This document shows positions 53,254 through 61,054 of a stretch of DNA of 61,143 nucleotides, one piece after another. This stretch comes from Streptomyces sp. LUP47B (GTDB lineage Bacteria > Actinomycetota > Actinomycetes > Streptomycetales > Streptomycetaceae). A program made the translations under genes and the position numbers. The notes under the pieces are model-generated. The model saw nothing but the letters and a program-made list of their open reading frames with translations. It made no database searches and had not been told where the DNA came from. How positions within the stretch are numbered: the stretch's first letter is position 1; every line of letters starts with the position of its first letter. The stretch spans positions 1 through 61,143 of the forward strand of contig NZ_MJAH01000033.1 of the NCBI RefSeq assembly GCF_001746295.1, read 5' to 3'.

Positions 53254-53339
53254 CCGCCCCGCACGACGGCTGGCGCGCCCCGGTCCCCCGGCGCAGGATC
53301 GAGGGGCCGGACCCGGACCCGGACCGGAAGGGGTGCCCC

Positions 53340-54236
53340 ATGCCGAAGAAGGACTCGAAGGGCCGTAGGCCGGTGAAGGGCTCCACGACCGGCGACGACC
53401 TCGCCCTGCGTGAGCTGCTGCGGGTACCCGGCGGCAAGCCGATGGACCTCACCTCCTACGACACCCGGCAGGTCCCGGCCGGCCCCCGTGACAAGCAGAC
53501 GGGCCTGACCGCGATGACCGATCTGGCCACCCCGCTCGCCGACCTGCAGGAACGCCTGTGGGCGGCGAGCACGGCGGGCGACCGGCGCCGCGTCCTGCTG
53601 GTGCTGCAGGGCATGGACACCAGCGGCAAGGGCGGCACGGTCAAGCACGTCATCGGCCTGTTCAACCCGTCCGGCTGCCGCATCCACGCCTTCAAGGCAC
53701 CGACCCCCAGGGAACGCGCGCACCACTTCCTCTGGCGCATCAAGAAGGCCCTCCCACAAGCCGGTGAGCTGGGCATCTTCGACCGCTCGCACTACGAGGA
53801 CGTCCTCATCGCCCGCGTCCGCGCCCTCGCCCCGGCCGAGGAGATCGAGCGCCGCTACGACGAGATCAACCGCTTCGAGAAGTCCCTCGCCCGCGACGGC
53901 GTCACCGTGATCAAGTGCTTCCTGCACATCTCGTACGACGAACAGCGCGACCGCCTGCTCAAGCGCCTCGACCGCCCGGACAAGCACTGGAAGTTCCACG
54001 TCTCGGACATCGACGAGCGCGCCCTGTGGCCCGCCTACCGGCAGGCGTACGAGTTGGCACTGGAACGCTGCTCGACACCGCACGCCCCGTGGTACCTGAT
54101 CCCCGCCGACCGCAAGTGGTATCGCAACTGGGCGGTCAGCCGACTCCTCCTCGAACACCTGTCGGAGCTGGACCCGCGCTATCCGAAGGCGGACTTCGAC
54201 GTGGAGGAAGCCCGCAGGCGGCTGCTCGAACCGTGA
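53340..54236 (+). CDS. Polyphosphate kinase 2 family protein
   Basis: A 298-residue PPK2. Walker A GMDTSGKGGTVKHVIGLFNP, lid-region RERAHHFLWRIKKALP, GIFDRSHYEDVLIARV (Walker B-like) and WKFHVSDIDERALW are all intact. It transfers phosphate between polyphosphate and nucleotides; whether NMP or NDP is preferred is not decided by eye. ATG at 53340 has GGAAGGGG. Pairing with a phosphatase upstream suggests phosphate metabolism. Confidence 0.93.
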   Translation: MPKKDSKGRRPVKGSTTGDDLALRELLRVPGGKPMDLTSYDTRQVPAGPRDKQTGLTAMTDLATPLADLQERLWAASTAGDRRRVLLVLQGMDTSGKGGTVKHVIGLFNPSGCRIHAFKAPTPRERAHHFLWRIKKALPQAGELGIFDRSHYEDVLIARVRALAPAEEIERRYDEINRFEKSLARDGVTVIKCFLHISYDEQRDRLLKRLDRPDKHWKFHVSDIDERALWPAYRQAYELALERCSTPHAPWYLIPADRKWYRNWAVSRLLLEHLSELDPRYPKADFDVEEARRRLLEP

Positions 54237-54257
54237 ATCCCGGGGTACTCGGGGCGC

Positions 54258-55775
54258 ATGACCGAGAACAGACACGTCAAGGGCTCGTACTGGCTGGAGA
54301 CGGCACCCGGCGGATCCCGGCCGCCGCTGACCGAAAACCTCGACGTCGACGTGGCCGTGATCGGCGCCGGCATCGCCGGGCTGAGCACGGCGTGGGAACT
54401 GACGCGGGCCGGGCGCCGGGTGGTGGTCCTGGAGGCCGGGCAGGTGGCCGCGGGGGTCACCGGGCACACCACCGCCAAACTGACCGCCCTGCACACGCTG
54501 ATCTACGACAAGCTGCGCCGCACCCGCGGCCCGGAGGGCGCCCGGCTGTACGCCCGCTCACAGAGCGAGGCGATCGAGCGGGCCGCCGGGATCGCGGAGG
54601 AGCTGGGCGTCGACTGCGACTGGGAAGAGCGCAGTGCCTACACCTACGTCTGTGACCCGAGCCGCGTCGACGAACTGCGGGCCGAGGCGGCCGCCGCCCG
54701 GGAGGCGGGGCTGCCGGCTTCGTTCGTGACGGAGACCGGGCTGCCGTTCCCCGTGGCGGGCGCGGTGCGGGTGACCGGGCAGGCACAGTTCCATCCGCGC
54801 AAGTACCTGCTGGCCCTGGCCGAGGACCTCGTCGCCTCGGGCGCGGCCGTCCACGAGCACACCGCCGTCCTGGGCCTCGAAGAGGGCGAGCCGTGCCGCC
54901 TGACGACCGACACGCGGGCCACGGTGACCGCCCGGGACGTCGTGGTCGCCACGCATTACCCGATCTTCGACCGTGCCCTGCTGTTCACCCGGCTCTCCCC
55001 GCGCCGCGAGCTGGTCGTCGCCGGGACGATCGACGGGGAACGGGATCCGGACGGTATGTACATCACACCGGAGGAGGGCACCCGCTCGGTCCGTACGGCT
55101 CCCTGGGACGCCGACCGGCGCCTGCTCATCGTCACGGGCGAGCACTTCACGCCCGGCACGGGCGACACCCGGAGCCGTTTCGACCACCTGGGTGCCTGGG
55201 CTTCCCGGCACTTCCCCGACGTGGACCTCAGCCACGCCTGGGCCACCCAGGACAACGACCCCACGGACACTGTGCCGCTCGTCGGCCCCCTGCACCCGGG
55301 TGCCAAGCACACCTACGTCGCCACCGGCTTCGGCGGCTGGGGCATCAGCGGCGGGATCATGGCGAGCCGTCTGCTCACGGCCCAGATCAACGGCGAGAAG
55401 TGCGCGTGGAGCGAACTGTACGACCCGCGCCGCCTGCGCTCGACGGTCCGCGAGGCCCCGTCCTTCCTCAAGACACAGGCAAAGGTGGCAGGCCACTTCG
55501 TCGGCGACCGGCTGCGCCCCTCACCCCCGCTGGAGTCGCTCCCGCCCGGCGAGGGCGCGGTCGTCCGGGTGAACGGCGACCGTCTCGCGGTGTACCGGGA
55601 CAACGAGGGCGCCCTGCACGCCGTCTCCCCGCGCTGCACCCACCTCGGCTGCCTGGTCTCCTTCAACGGGGCCGAGGACGCCTGGGAGTGCCCCTGCCAC
55701 GGCTCCCGCTTCGACACGAACGGCAAGGTCATCCAGGGGCCGGCGACCAAGCCGCTGGAGCAGCGGGACATCTGA
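54258..55775 (+). CDS. FAD-dependent oxidoreductase with C-terminal Rieske domain
   Basis: A 505-residue protein. FAD-binding VAVIGAGIAGLSTAWELTRA at the start, a DAO-type core, then a [2Fe-2S] Rieske domain with CTHLGC and CPCHGSRFD (Cys-X-His and Cys-X-X-His ligands present). This arrangement occurs in Bacillus-type YhfW and related oxidoreductases of unknown substrate. It is cytoplasmic and follows the PPK2 gene by 21 bp; no functional link is evident. Confidence 0.93.
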   Translation: MTENRHVKGSYWLETAPGGSRPPLTENLDVDVAVIGAGIAGLSTAWELTRAGRRVVVLEAGQVAAGVTGHTTAKLTALHTLIYDKLRRTRGPEGARLYARSQSEAIERAAGIAEELGVDCDWEERSAYTYVCDPSRVDELRAEAAAAREAGLPASFVTETGLPFPVAGAVRVTGQAQFHPRKYLLALAEDLVASGAAVHEHTAVLGLEEGEPCRLTTDTRATVTARDVVVATHYPIFDRALLFTRLSPRRELVVAGTIDGERDPDGMYITPEEGTRSVRTAPWDADRRLLIVTGEHFTPGTGDTRSRFDHLGAWASRHFPDVDLSHAWATQDNDPTDTVPLVGPLHPGAKHTYVATGFGGWGISGGIMASRLLTAQINGEKCAWSELYDPRRLRSTVREAPSFLKTQAKVAGHFVGDRLRPSPPLESLPPGEGAVVRVNGDRLAVYRDNEGALHAVSPRCTHLGCLVSFNGAEDAWECPCHGSRFDTNGKVIQGPATKPLEQRDI

Positions 55776-55805
55776 GCGGGTGACGTTGCGGCCGGGGTGA
55801 GACGT

Positions 55806-55829
55806 AAATAGGACAGTTCGCCCTATTTT
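55806..55829. promoter_or_regulatory. Inverted repeat over promoter of deacetylase gene
   Basis: AAATAGG (55806-55812) and CCTATTT (55822-55828) are perfect 7-bp arms, 9 nt apart. TATTTT (55824-55829) would be a -10 box six nt before the GTG start, so the arm overlaps the promoter of a probably leaderless gene. Confidence 0.5.
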
Positions 55830-55835
55830 CATACG

Positions 55836-56657
55836 GTGATCACTCTTGTACGACGAATCACCGCCGCGTGTGCCCTCGGCGCCGCCCTCGCAGCCTGCGC
55901 CGCCTCCGCACAGCCCGTCCGCCCGGCACCTTCCGCGACCATCACGGCTCCTTCGGCGCCCCCGACTCTCGCCCCCGGCCCCGGCGGTCTGACCCCCGTC
56001 TTCAAGAACGGCTCCCGTACCCACGGCAGGACCGTCGCGCTCACCTTCGACGCCGACATGACGGCGGACCAGGGGGCGCGGGCGGCAGCAGGCGAGCACT
56101 TCGACAACCCCGGGCTGATCGCGGCCCTGCGCGCACTGAAGGTGCCGGCCACCGTGTTCATGACCGGGCGGTGGGCCGAGCAGTATCCGGAGCAGGCCCG
56201 TTCCCTCGGTCGGGACCCGCTCTTCGAGGTCGCCAACCACTCCTACAGCCACTACGCCTTCACGGACGACTGCTACGGGCTGCCGACGGTCTCCGGAGAC
56301 CGGATGCGGGCGGATGTGGAGCGGGCGTACGCGGCGTTCCGGAGGGTGGGGGTGCTGGACGCGCGACCGTATTTCCGCTTTCCCGGCGGGTGCTACGACC
56401 GGCGGGCACTGAAGGCGCTGACCCCGGTCGGGGTGACCGCCGTCCAGTGGGACGTGGTGAGCGGGGACGCGTTCGCGACGGACGCGGAGGCCGTGACCCG
56501 ACAGGTGCTTGAGGGGGTGCGGCCGGGGTCGGTCGTGGTCATGCACTGCACGCGCAGTGCCGCGCCGACGACGGAGCGGGTGGTACGGGCGGTGGTGCCG
56601 GAGCTGCGTGCGCGGGGGTTCCGGTTCGTGAAGGTGTCCGAGCTGATCGGGTCCTAG
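55836..56657 (+). CDS. Polysaccharide deacetylase (CE4) lipoprotein
   Basis: A 273-residue exported lipoprotein (lipobox LAAC near residue 20). NodB-type motifs are VALTFDADMT (motif 1; Asp-Asp spacing slightly altered), HSYSHYAF (motif 2, HxxxH), RFPGGCYD (motif 3) and VVMHCTRS near the end. It should remove N-acetyl groups from chitin or peptidoglycan at the cell surface. The GTG start has no ribosome-binding site. The last codon and TAG stop lie inside the left end of a MITE-like element, so the native C-terminus may have been altered. Confidence 0.88.
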   Translation: MITLVRRITAACALGAALAACAASAQPVRPAPSATITAPSAPPTLAPGPGGLTPVFKNGSRTHGRTVALTFDADMTADQGARAAAGEHFDNPGLIAALRALKVPATVFMTGRWAEQYPEQARSLGRDPLFEVANHSYSHYAFTDDCYGLPTVSGDRMRADVERAYAAFRRVGVLDARPYFRFPGGCYDRRALKALTPVGVTAVQWDVVSGDAFATDAEAVTRQVLEGVRPGSVVVMHCTRSAAPTTERVVRAVVPELRARGFRFVKVSELIGS

Positions 56658-56861
56658 GGCCTGTCGTTTGGATCGGTCGGCTACGAGGGGCGGTGCGTTG
56701 CGGGCCGACCCGAGCGGGGTCTGGTGCGTGCAACTACAAGGCGGAGGAGGGAGTCGACGCGGAGCGTCGGCGACCGACGACAACGCCGCTGGGGGCACCC
56801 CCTCTGGGGAGTGCGTGCCAGGGCCCGCGACGCCGAGCTGATCCAAACGAGAGGGCCTAGG
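56653..56861. mobile_element. MITE-like element with ~22-bp terminal inverted repeats
   Basis: The ends (56653-56674 and 56840-56861) are inverted repeats matching at 20 of 22 positions; each contains CGTTTGGATC/GATCCAAACG and an outer CCTAGG. The 209-bp interior has no gene, but has small hairpins such as CGACGC-GGA-GCGTCG. No transposase is nearby. Confidence 0.75.
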
Positions 56862-56869
56862 CTGGAGGT

Positions 56870-57049
56870 ATGAGCGAGGACTACTGCACGATCGGCAACG
56901 TGCCGAAGCCCCCGGTCACCGACGGGCCGCCGTACGCGGAATGCGTGCTGTGCCGGAAGCCGACGGAGTATCCGGAGTCGTTCAAGGGGATCACCCTGTG
57001 CCCGGTCTGCGAGTGGCAGGAGGCTCAGCGCACGGCCTGCTCCGGGTGA
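56870..57049 (+). CDS. Small zinc-ribbon protein
   Basis: A 59-residue protein starting MSEDYCTIGN. Two CxxC pairs, ECVLCRK (25/28) and LCPVCEW (44/47), are spaced for a four-cysteine zinc ribbon. GGAGG sits very close to the ATG. It lies between the MITE-like element and the Pth2-like gene, 16 bp ahead of the latter, and may be co-transcribed with it. The function is unknown; a nucleic-acid or protein contact is likely. Confidence 0.7.
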   Translation: MSEDYCTIGNVPKPPVTDGPPYAECVLCRKPTEYPESFKGITLCPVCEWQEAQRTACSG

Positions 57050-57065
57050 GCTTAGGGTTGTCCGG

Positions 57066-57782
57066 GTGAGCCACGACGTGACGCCCTCGACCGACAGCCC
57101 CTTCCGTTCCGAGCCGACCGCGCGCGACCAGGCACCCCAGTTCGTGCTGCCCCTGGTCGTCCGCATCGAAAAGTCGGATCCGCCCGCTCGCACCGACGCT
57201 CTCGAGACCGCCGCCCGCGCCGTTCTCGTCCTGCTCAGCGACGAGCGTTCCGTCGGCGACGGGGAGTGGGCCGAGGTGGTGCGGGACTGGCAGGACGCCC
57301 GGATCCGGAAGGTCGTACGACGGGCCCGGGGCGCCGAATGGCGGCGGGCCGAGGGATTGCCCGGCATCACCGTGACGGGGAAGTCGGCGGAGGTACGGGT
57401 GTTCCCGCCGGTGCCGCTCGACGGCTGGCCGAAGGATCTGGCCAGGCTCCAGGTCTCCGGCACCGACCTCGACGACCCCGAACCGCCGGCGGCCGCGGAC
57501 TTGACGGCCCCCGTCCTGTGGCTCAATCCGGACCTCGACATGTCGGCGGGCAAGGCGATGGCTCAGGCCGGTCACGGCGCCCAACTGGCCTGGTGGGAAC
57601 TGTCGGACGAGGAGCGGGCCGCCTGGCGGGACGCCGGGTTCCCGCTCGCCGTACGGGCCGCGGATCCCGCGCGGTGGGGTGAACTCACCACCAGTGGGCT
57701 GCCGTTGGTCCGTGACGCCGGGTTCACCGAGATCGCGCCGGGCTCCTGCACGGTCGTCGCGGACCATCCGGCGCTGCGGTGA
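57066..57782 (+). CDS. Pth2-like peptidyl-tRNA hydrolase family protein
   Basis: A 238-residue protein. The core signature is DMSAGKAMAQAGHGAQLAWW (~159-178), as in Pth2 enzymes (lysine, histidine and glutamine region), with a downstream FTEIAPGSCTVVADHPAL end. The N-terminal ~130 residues are an added domain not found in archaeal Pth2. The GTG start lies in VSHDVTPSTDS. Its stop overlaps the start of a TetR gene. Confidence 0.85.
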   Translation: MSHDVTPSTDSPFRSEPTARDQAPQFVLPLVVRIEKSDPPARTDALETAARAVLVLLSDERSVGDGEWAEVVRDWQDARIRKVVRRARGAEWRRAEGLPGITVTGKSAEVRVFPPVPLDGWPKDLARLQVSGTDLDDPEPPAAADLTAPVLWLNPDLDMSAGKAMAQAGHGAQLAWWELSDEERAAWRDAGFPLAVRAADPARWGELTTSGLPLVRDAGFTEIAPGSCTVVADHPALR

Positions 57783-58381
57783 CGCGGGTCGACGGACGCG
57801 TCGAGCGGGGCAACCGCACTCGGCGGGCCGTGCTGCGGCGCGCCGTCGACATCGCCTCCGTCGAGGGGCTGGAGGCCTTGTCCGTGGGACGGCTGGCCGG
57901 GGAGCTGGAGCTGAGCAAGAGCGGGGTGTTCGCGCTGTTCGGGTCCAAGCAGGAGCTGCAGCTGGCGACCGTGCGGGAGGCCTCGCGGATCTTCGTCGTC
58001 GAGGTGCTGGAGCCGGTCTCCGGGGCGGCCGAGGGGATCGAACGGCTGCGGGGGCTGTGCGAGGGCTGGCTCCGGTATTCGCAGGAGCGGGTCTTCCCGG
58101 GGGGTTGTTTCTTCTACGGCGTGATGGCCGAGTTCGACGCCCGCGAGGGGCCGGTCCACGACGCGCTTGTCGAGTCCCAGCGTGCCTGGCTCGGGGAGTT
58201 GGAGAGGTCTGCCGAGCGGGCGCGGGCCGCGGGTGAGCTGAGCGCGGACACGGATCCGGCGCAACTCGCCTTCGAGGTCGTCGCGTTGATGGAGACGGCG
58301 AACGCGATGTCGGTGCTGCACGGCGAGTCCACGCCCTATGCCAGGGCCCGGCGGGGCATCGCGTCACGTCTGCGCACCTGA
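57779..58381 (+). CDS. TetR-family regulator
   Basis: A 200-residue TetR protein. The helix-turn-helix is LSVGRLAGELELSKSGVFAL followed by FGSKQELQLATV. The C-terminal domain is typical of the TetR_C family (VFPGGCFFYGVMAEFDAREG). The GTG start overlaps the Pth2 stop (GTGA). It probably regulates the next gene through the nested palindrome in the 67-79 bp spacer. Confidence 0.93.
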   Translation: MTRVDGRVERGNRTRRAVLRRAVDIASVEGLEALSVGRLAGELELSKSGVFALFGSKQELQLATVREASRIFVVEVLEPVSGAAEGIERLRGLCEGWLRYSQERVFPGGCFFYGVMAEFDAREGPVHDALVESQRAWLGELERSAERARAAGELSADTDPAQLAFEVVALMETANAMSVLHGESTPYARARRGIASRLRT

Positions 58382-58417
58382 GATCGAGGTAGGCCGGTCA
58401 CCGCGCCGTTTCGGCCC

Positions 58418-58447
58418 AAACTAGTAGCACGATCGTTCGTCTAGTTT
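58418..58447. promoter_or_regulatory. 30-bp nested palindrome, probable TetR operator
   Basis: Outer arms AAACTAG and CTAGTTT, four-nt gaps on each side, and a perfect ACGATCGT core. The outer right arm overlaps a possible -10 (TAGTTT), 13 nt before the ATG at 58461, ideal for repression. Confidence 0.75.
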
Positions 58448-58460
58448 TATGGTCGGGTGC

Positions 58461-59090
58461 ATGAGTACCGACTTCACGGGAGTTCGGATGGATGTCGTCG
58501 AGCTGGACCGGATCGCCGTACAGGAGGCTTCGCGGATCGTGGAGTCGGCCCGGGGCGAGGACGGGGACTGGGAGCGGGAAACGCCCTGCGCGGGGTGGAA
58601 CCTGCGGCGGCTGGTGACGCACATGACCGCCCAGCACCACGGGTTCGCAGCCGCCGCCCGAGGCGTGGGCGGCGATCCGGAGTACTGGCAGGAGCAGGAG
58701 GTGACGGGCGAGCCTGCCCATGCACATCGGGCGGCTGCGGACGCGGTACTCGGGGCGTTCGCCGAACCGGGCGTTCTCGACCGGGAGTTCGTGCTGCCGG
58801 AGCTGGGCGGAGGGTTTCCCGGCCGCACGGCGATCAGCTTTCACTTCGTCGACTACGTGGTGCACGCGTGGGACGTGGCGGCCACGCTCGGCATGCGCCT
58901 CCACCTGGCGGACGAGGTACTCACCGCGGCACTGGCCGTGGCCCGACGCGTGCCGACGAACCCGGCCGGCCGCGGGCCCGCCTTCGCGTTCGCGCCCGCA
59001 CTGAAGATCACGGCCGGGGCCGGCCCGCTGGAGGAGACGCTGCGACTACTGGGCCGGGAACCGCGGGCGTGGACCGGAACCGGCGTATGA
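58461..59090 (+). CDS. DinB/MDMPI-like maleylpyruvate isomerase family protein (TIGR03086 type)
   Basis: A 209-residue protein. Opening MDVVELDRIAVQEASRIVES, then ETPCAGWNLRRLVTHMTAQH (metal His) and a later FHFVDYVVHAWDVAATLG block, the pattern of mycothiol-dependent DinB-fold proteins. It may conjugate or isomerise electrophiles with mycothiol. ATG at 58461 is preferred (leaderless from a -10 at 58442); 58449 is an alternative. Its 3' end is tandemly duplicated downstream. Confidence 0.85.
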   Translation: MSTDFTGVRMDVVELDRIAVQEASRIVESARGEDGDWERETPCAGWNLRRLVTHMTAQHHGFAAAARGVGGDPEYWQEQEVTGEPAHAHRAAADAVLGAFAEPGVLDREFVLPELGGGFPGRTAISFHFVDYVVHAWDVAATLGMRLHLADEVLTAALAVARRVPTNPAGRGPAFAFAPALKITAGAGPLEETLRLLGREPRAWTGTGV

Positions 59091-59683
59091 CTCGGCGGCG
59101 GTGGGCCCGGGTGCGCGCCCCCGCTGAAGACCGCGGACGGGGCTGGGCCACTGGAGGAGACGCCGCGACTACTGGGCCGGGAACCGCGGGCGTGGACCGG
59201 AACCGGCGTATGACTCGGCGGCGGTGGGCCCGGGTGCGCGCCCCCGCTGAAGACCGCGGACGGGGCCGGCCCGCTGGAGGAGACGCCGCGACTGCTGGGC
59301 CGGGAACCGCGAGCGTGGACCGGAACCGGCCCGTGACATCGCCGGCCCTGAGCCGGGATTCACGCCCACGCTGAAGGCCACGGGCGGGGCCGGCCCGCCG
59401 GAGGAGACGCTGCGACTACTGGGCCGGGAACCGCGGGCGTGGAGCGGAAGCGGCGTATGACGTCGGCGGCGGTGGGCCCGGGTGCGCGCCGCGCCCCCGC
59501 TGAAGGTCACGGTGGCGCGGGCGTGGCCCGGAATCGGGGGGTGACGCTGCCTGCCCGAACCTCAAATGTTGCTCTGAAGGTCCCCCGGGCGCGGTTCGGG
59601 TCCGGGGGCCGGGGCCATACCTCCGTCACGCCGAGCAGTCGGCGACCGGAGCGGATGCGGGAGAGGCCGAGGGGGGACGGACC
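59091..59683 (+). repeat. Tandem duplication of the 3' end of the DinB-family gene
   Basis: Three ~123-bp copies (59091-59213, 59214-59336, 59337-59460) each end with the gene's last codons and its own TGA; a fourth partial copy follows to about 59543. Copies 1 and 2 keep the reading frame and stop codon (RLLGREPRAWTGTG), so each resembles an alternative C-terminus. The remainder to 59683 holds the promoter and GGGGGGA ribosome-binding site of the next gene. Confidence 0.85.
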
Positions 59684-60988
59684 ATGGAGCGACTGGGGAC
59701 GGGTATCGGATGGCGGCCGGAGATCGCGGACGCGGTGGAGCGCATGCCGGGCATCGACTGGGTCGAGGCCGTGGCCGAGAACCTGTGCCCCGGCCATCTC
59801 CCCGAGTCGCTGCGGCGGCTGCGCGAGCGCGGGGTGACCGTGGTGCCGCACGGCGTCTCGCTCGGCCTCGGCGGCGCCGACCGCCCCGACGCGGGGCGGC
59901 TCCTCGCTCTCGCCGAGCGGGCCGAGGCGCTGGGCTCGCCGCTGGTCACCGAGCACATCGCGTTCGTCCGCGCGGGCGGCCCGCTGACCGCCTCCCCGCG
60001 TCTGGAGGCGGGGCACCTGCTGCCCGTCCCGCGCACCCGGGACGCCCTGGACGTCCTCTGCGAGAACATCCGCATCGCGCAGGACGCGCTGCCCGTGCCG
60101 CTCGCCGTGGAGAACATCGCCGCGCTGATCTCGTGGCCGGGCGAGGAGATGACCGAGGGGCAGTTCCTGTACGACCTCGCGGACCGGACAGGCGTACGGC
60201 TGCTGATCGATGTGGCCAACCTGCACACCAACCACGTCAACCGCGGCGAGGACCCGGCCGAGGCACTCGCCGAACTTCCTCTGGAGGCCCTCGCGTACGT
60301 CCATGTCGCGGGCGGGTTCGAGCGGGACGGGGTGTGGCACGACAGCCACGCCCATCCGGTGCCGCGGCCCGTTCTTGACATCCTCACCGACCTCGCTTCC
60401 CGCATCTCGCCGCCGGGGGTGCTGCTGGAGCGGGACGAGAACTTTCCCGAACCGGGTGAACTGGAGCGGGAGTTGGGGGCGATCCGGGAGGCGGTGGAGA
60501 AGGGCGGCGGGGCACGGGCCGACGGTGCGTGGCGCGCTGCCGCCACCGTGGAGCCGTCGAGCGTCTCGACCGACCCCGCCCGTCAGCGGCTCGCCCTCGA
60601 CCAGACCGCGCTGCTGTCCGCGCTCGTGGCGGGGACTCCGGTGCCGGAGGGGTTCGACCGGGTGCGACTGGGGGTGCAGGCGCGGGCGCTCGCGGGGAAG
60701 CGGGCGGATGTGGTCGCGAAGGTCGCGCCCGAACTGCCGGTGATCCTCGGGGCGGGCTATCGGCCGGCGTTCCTGGCGTATGCGCAGGGGGCGCCGATGA
60801 CGGACGGCTATCGGCGGGACGCGCTGAGCTTCGCCGAACAGCTGCTGCTGGGCGGGGAGTTGGCGGACGCGAGGGTGCGGCGGGAGCTGCGGGAATGGTG
60901 GCTGGAGCGGTCGGGACCCACCCCGAGGTCCCGCAGGCCGGCGGTGCGGCTGGCTCGGGCCACGCGGAGGGTGTTGCTGCGGCACTGA
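59684..60988 (+). CDS. DUF692 (MNIO) family enzyme with fused C-terminal domain
   Basis: A 434-residue protein. Residues 1-285 form the MNIO barrel: WRPEIADAV, VVPHGVSLGL (H56), TEHIAFVRAG (H91), AVENIAALIS (E143, N144), LLIDVANLHTNHVN (D176, H181), VHVAGG (H207), HDSHAHP (D220, H222) and LLERDENFPE (E249). These are the metal-binding positions of MbnB-like multinuclear iron enzymes that modify peptides. The C-terminal 130 residues (~300-434, LALDQTALLSALVAGTPVPE, ILGAGYRPAFLAYAQ) look like the small partner domain that is usually a separate protein. No precursor peptide is evident in this window. Confidence 0.9.
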   Translation: MERLGTGIGWRPEIADAVERMPGIDWVEAVAENLCPGHLPESLRRLRERGVTVVPHGVSLGLGGADRPDAGRLLALAERAEALGSPLVTEHIAFVRAGGPLTASPRLEAGHLLPVPRTRDALDVLCENIRIAQDALPVPLAVENIAALISWPGEEMTEGQFLYDLADRTGVRLLIDVANLHTNHVNRGEDPAEALAELPLEALAYVHVAGGFERDGVWHDSHAHPVPRPVLDILTDLASRISPPGVLLERDENFPEPGELERELGAIREAVEKGGGARADGAWRAAATVEPSSVSTDPARQRLALDQTALLSALVAGTPVPEGFDRVRLGVQARALAGKRADVVAKVAPELPVILGAGYRPAFLAYAQGAPMTDGYRRDALSFAEQLLLGGELADARVRRELREWWLERSGPTPRSRRPAVRLARATRRVLLRH

Positions 60989-61054
60989 GGGGGCGGGTGC
61001 CCGGGGGCGAGTGCCTGGGGGTGGGCGTCGCTCGCCCACGCCGACGGGATGCCA

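Noticed and set aside
59684..60988. A precursor peptide inside the 59091-59683 repeats
   Set aside because: The repeats derive from the DinB-family gene's 3' end, are not Cys-rich, and lack a clear leader-core layout.
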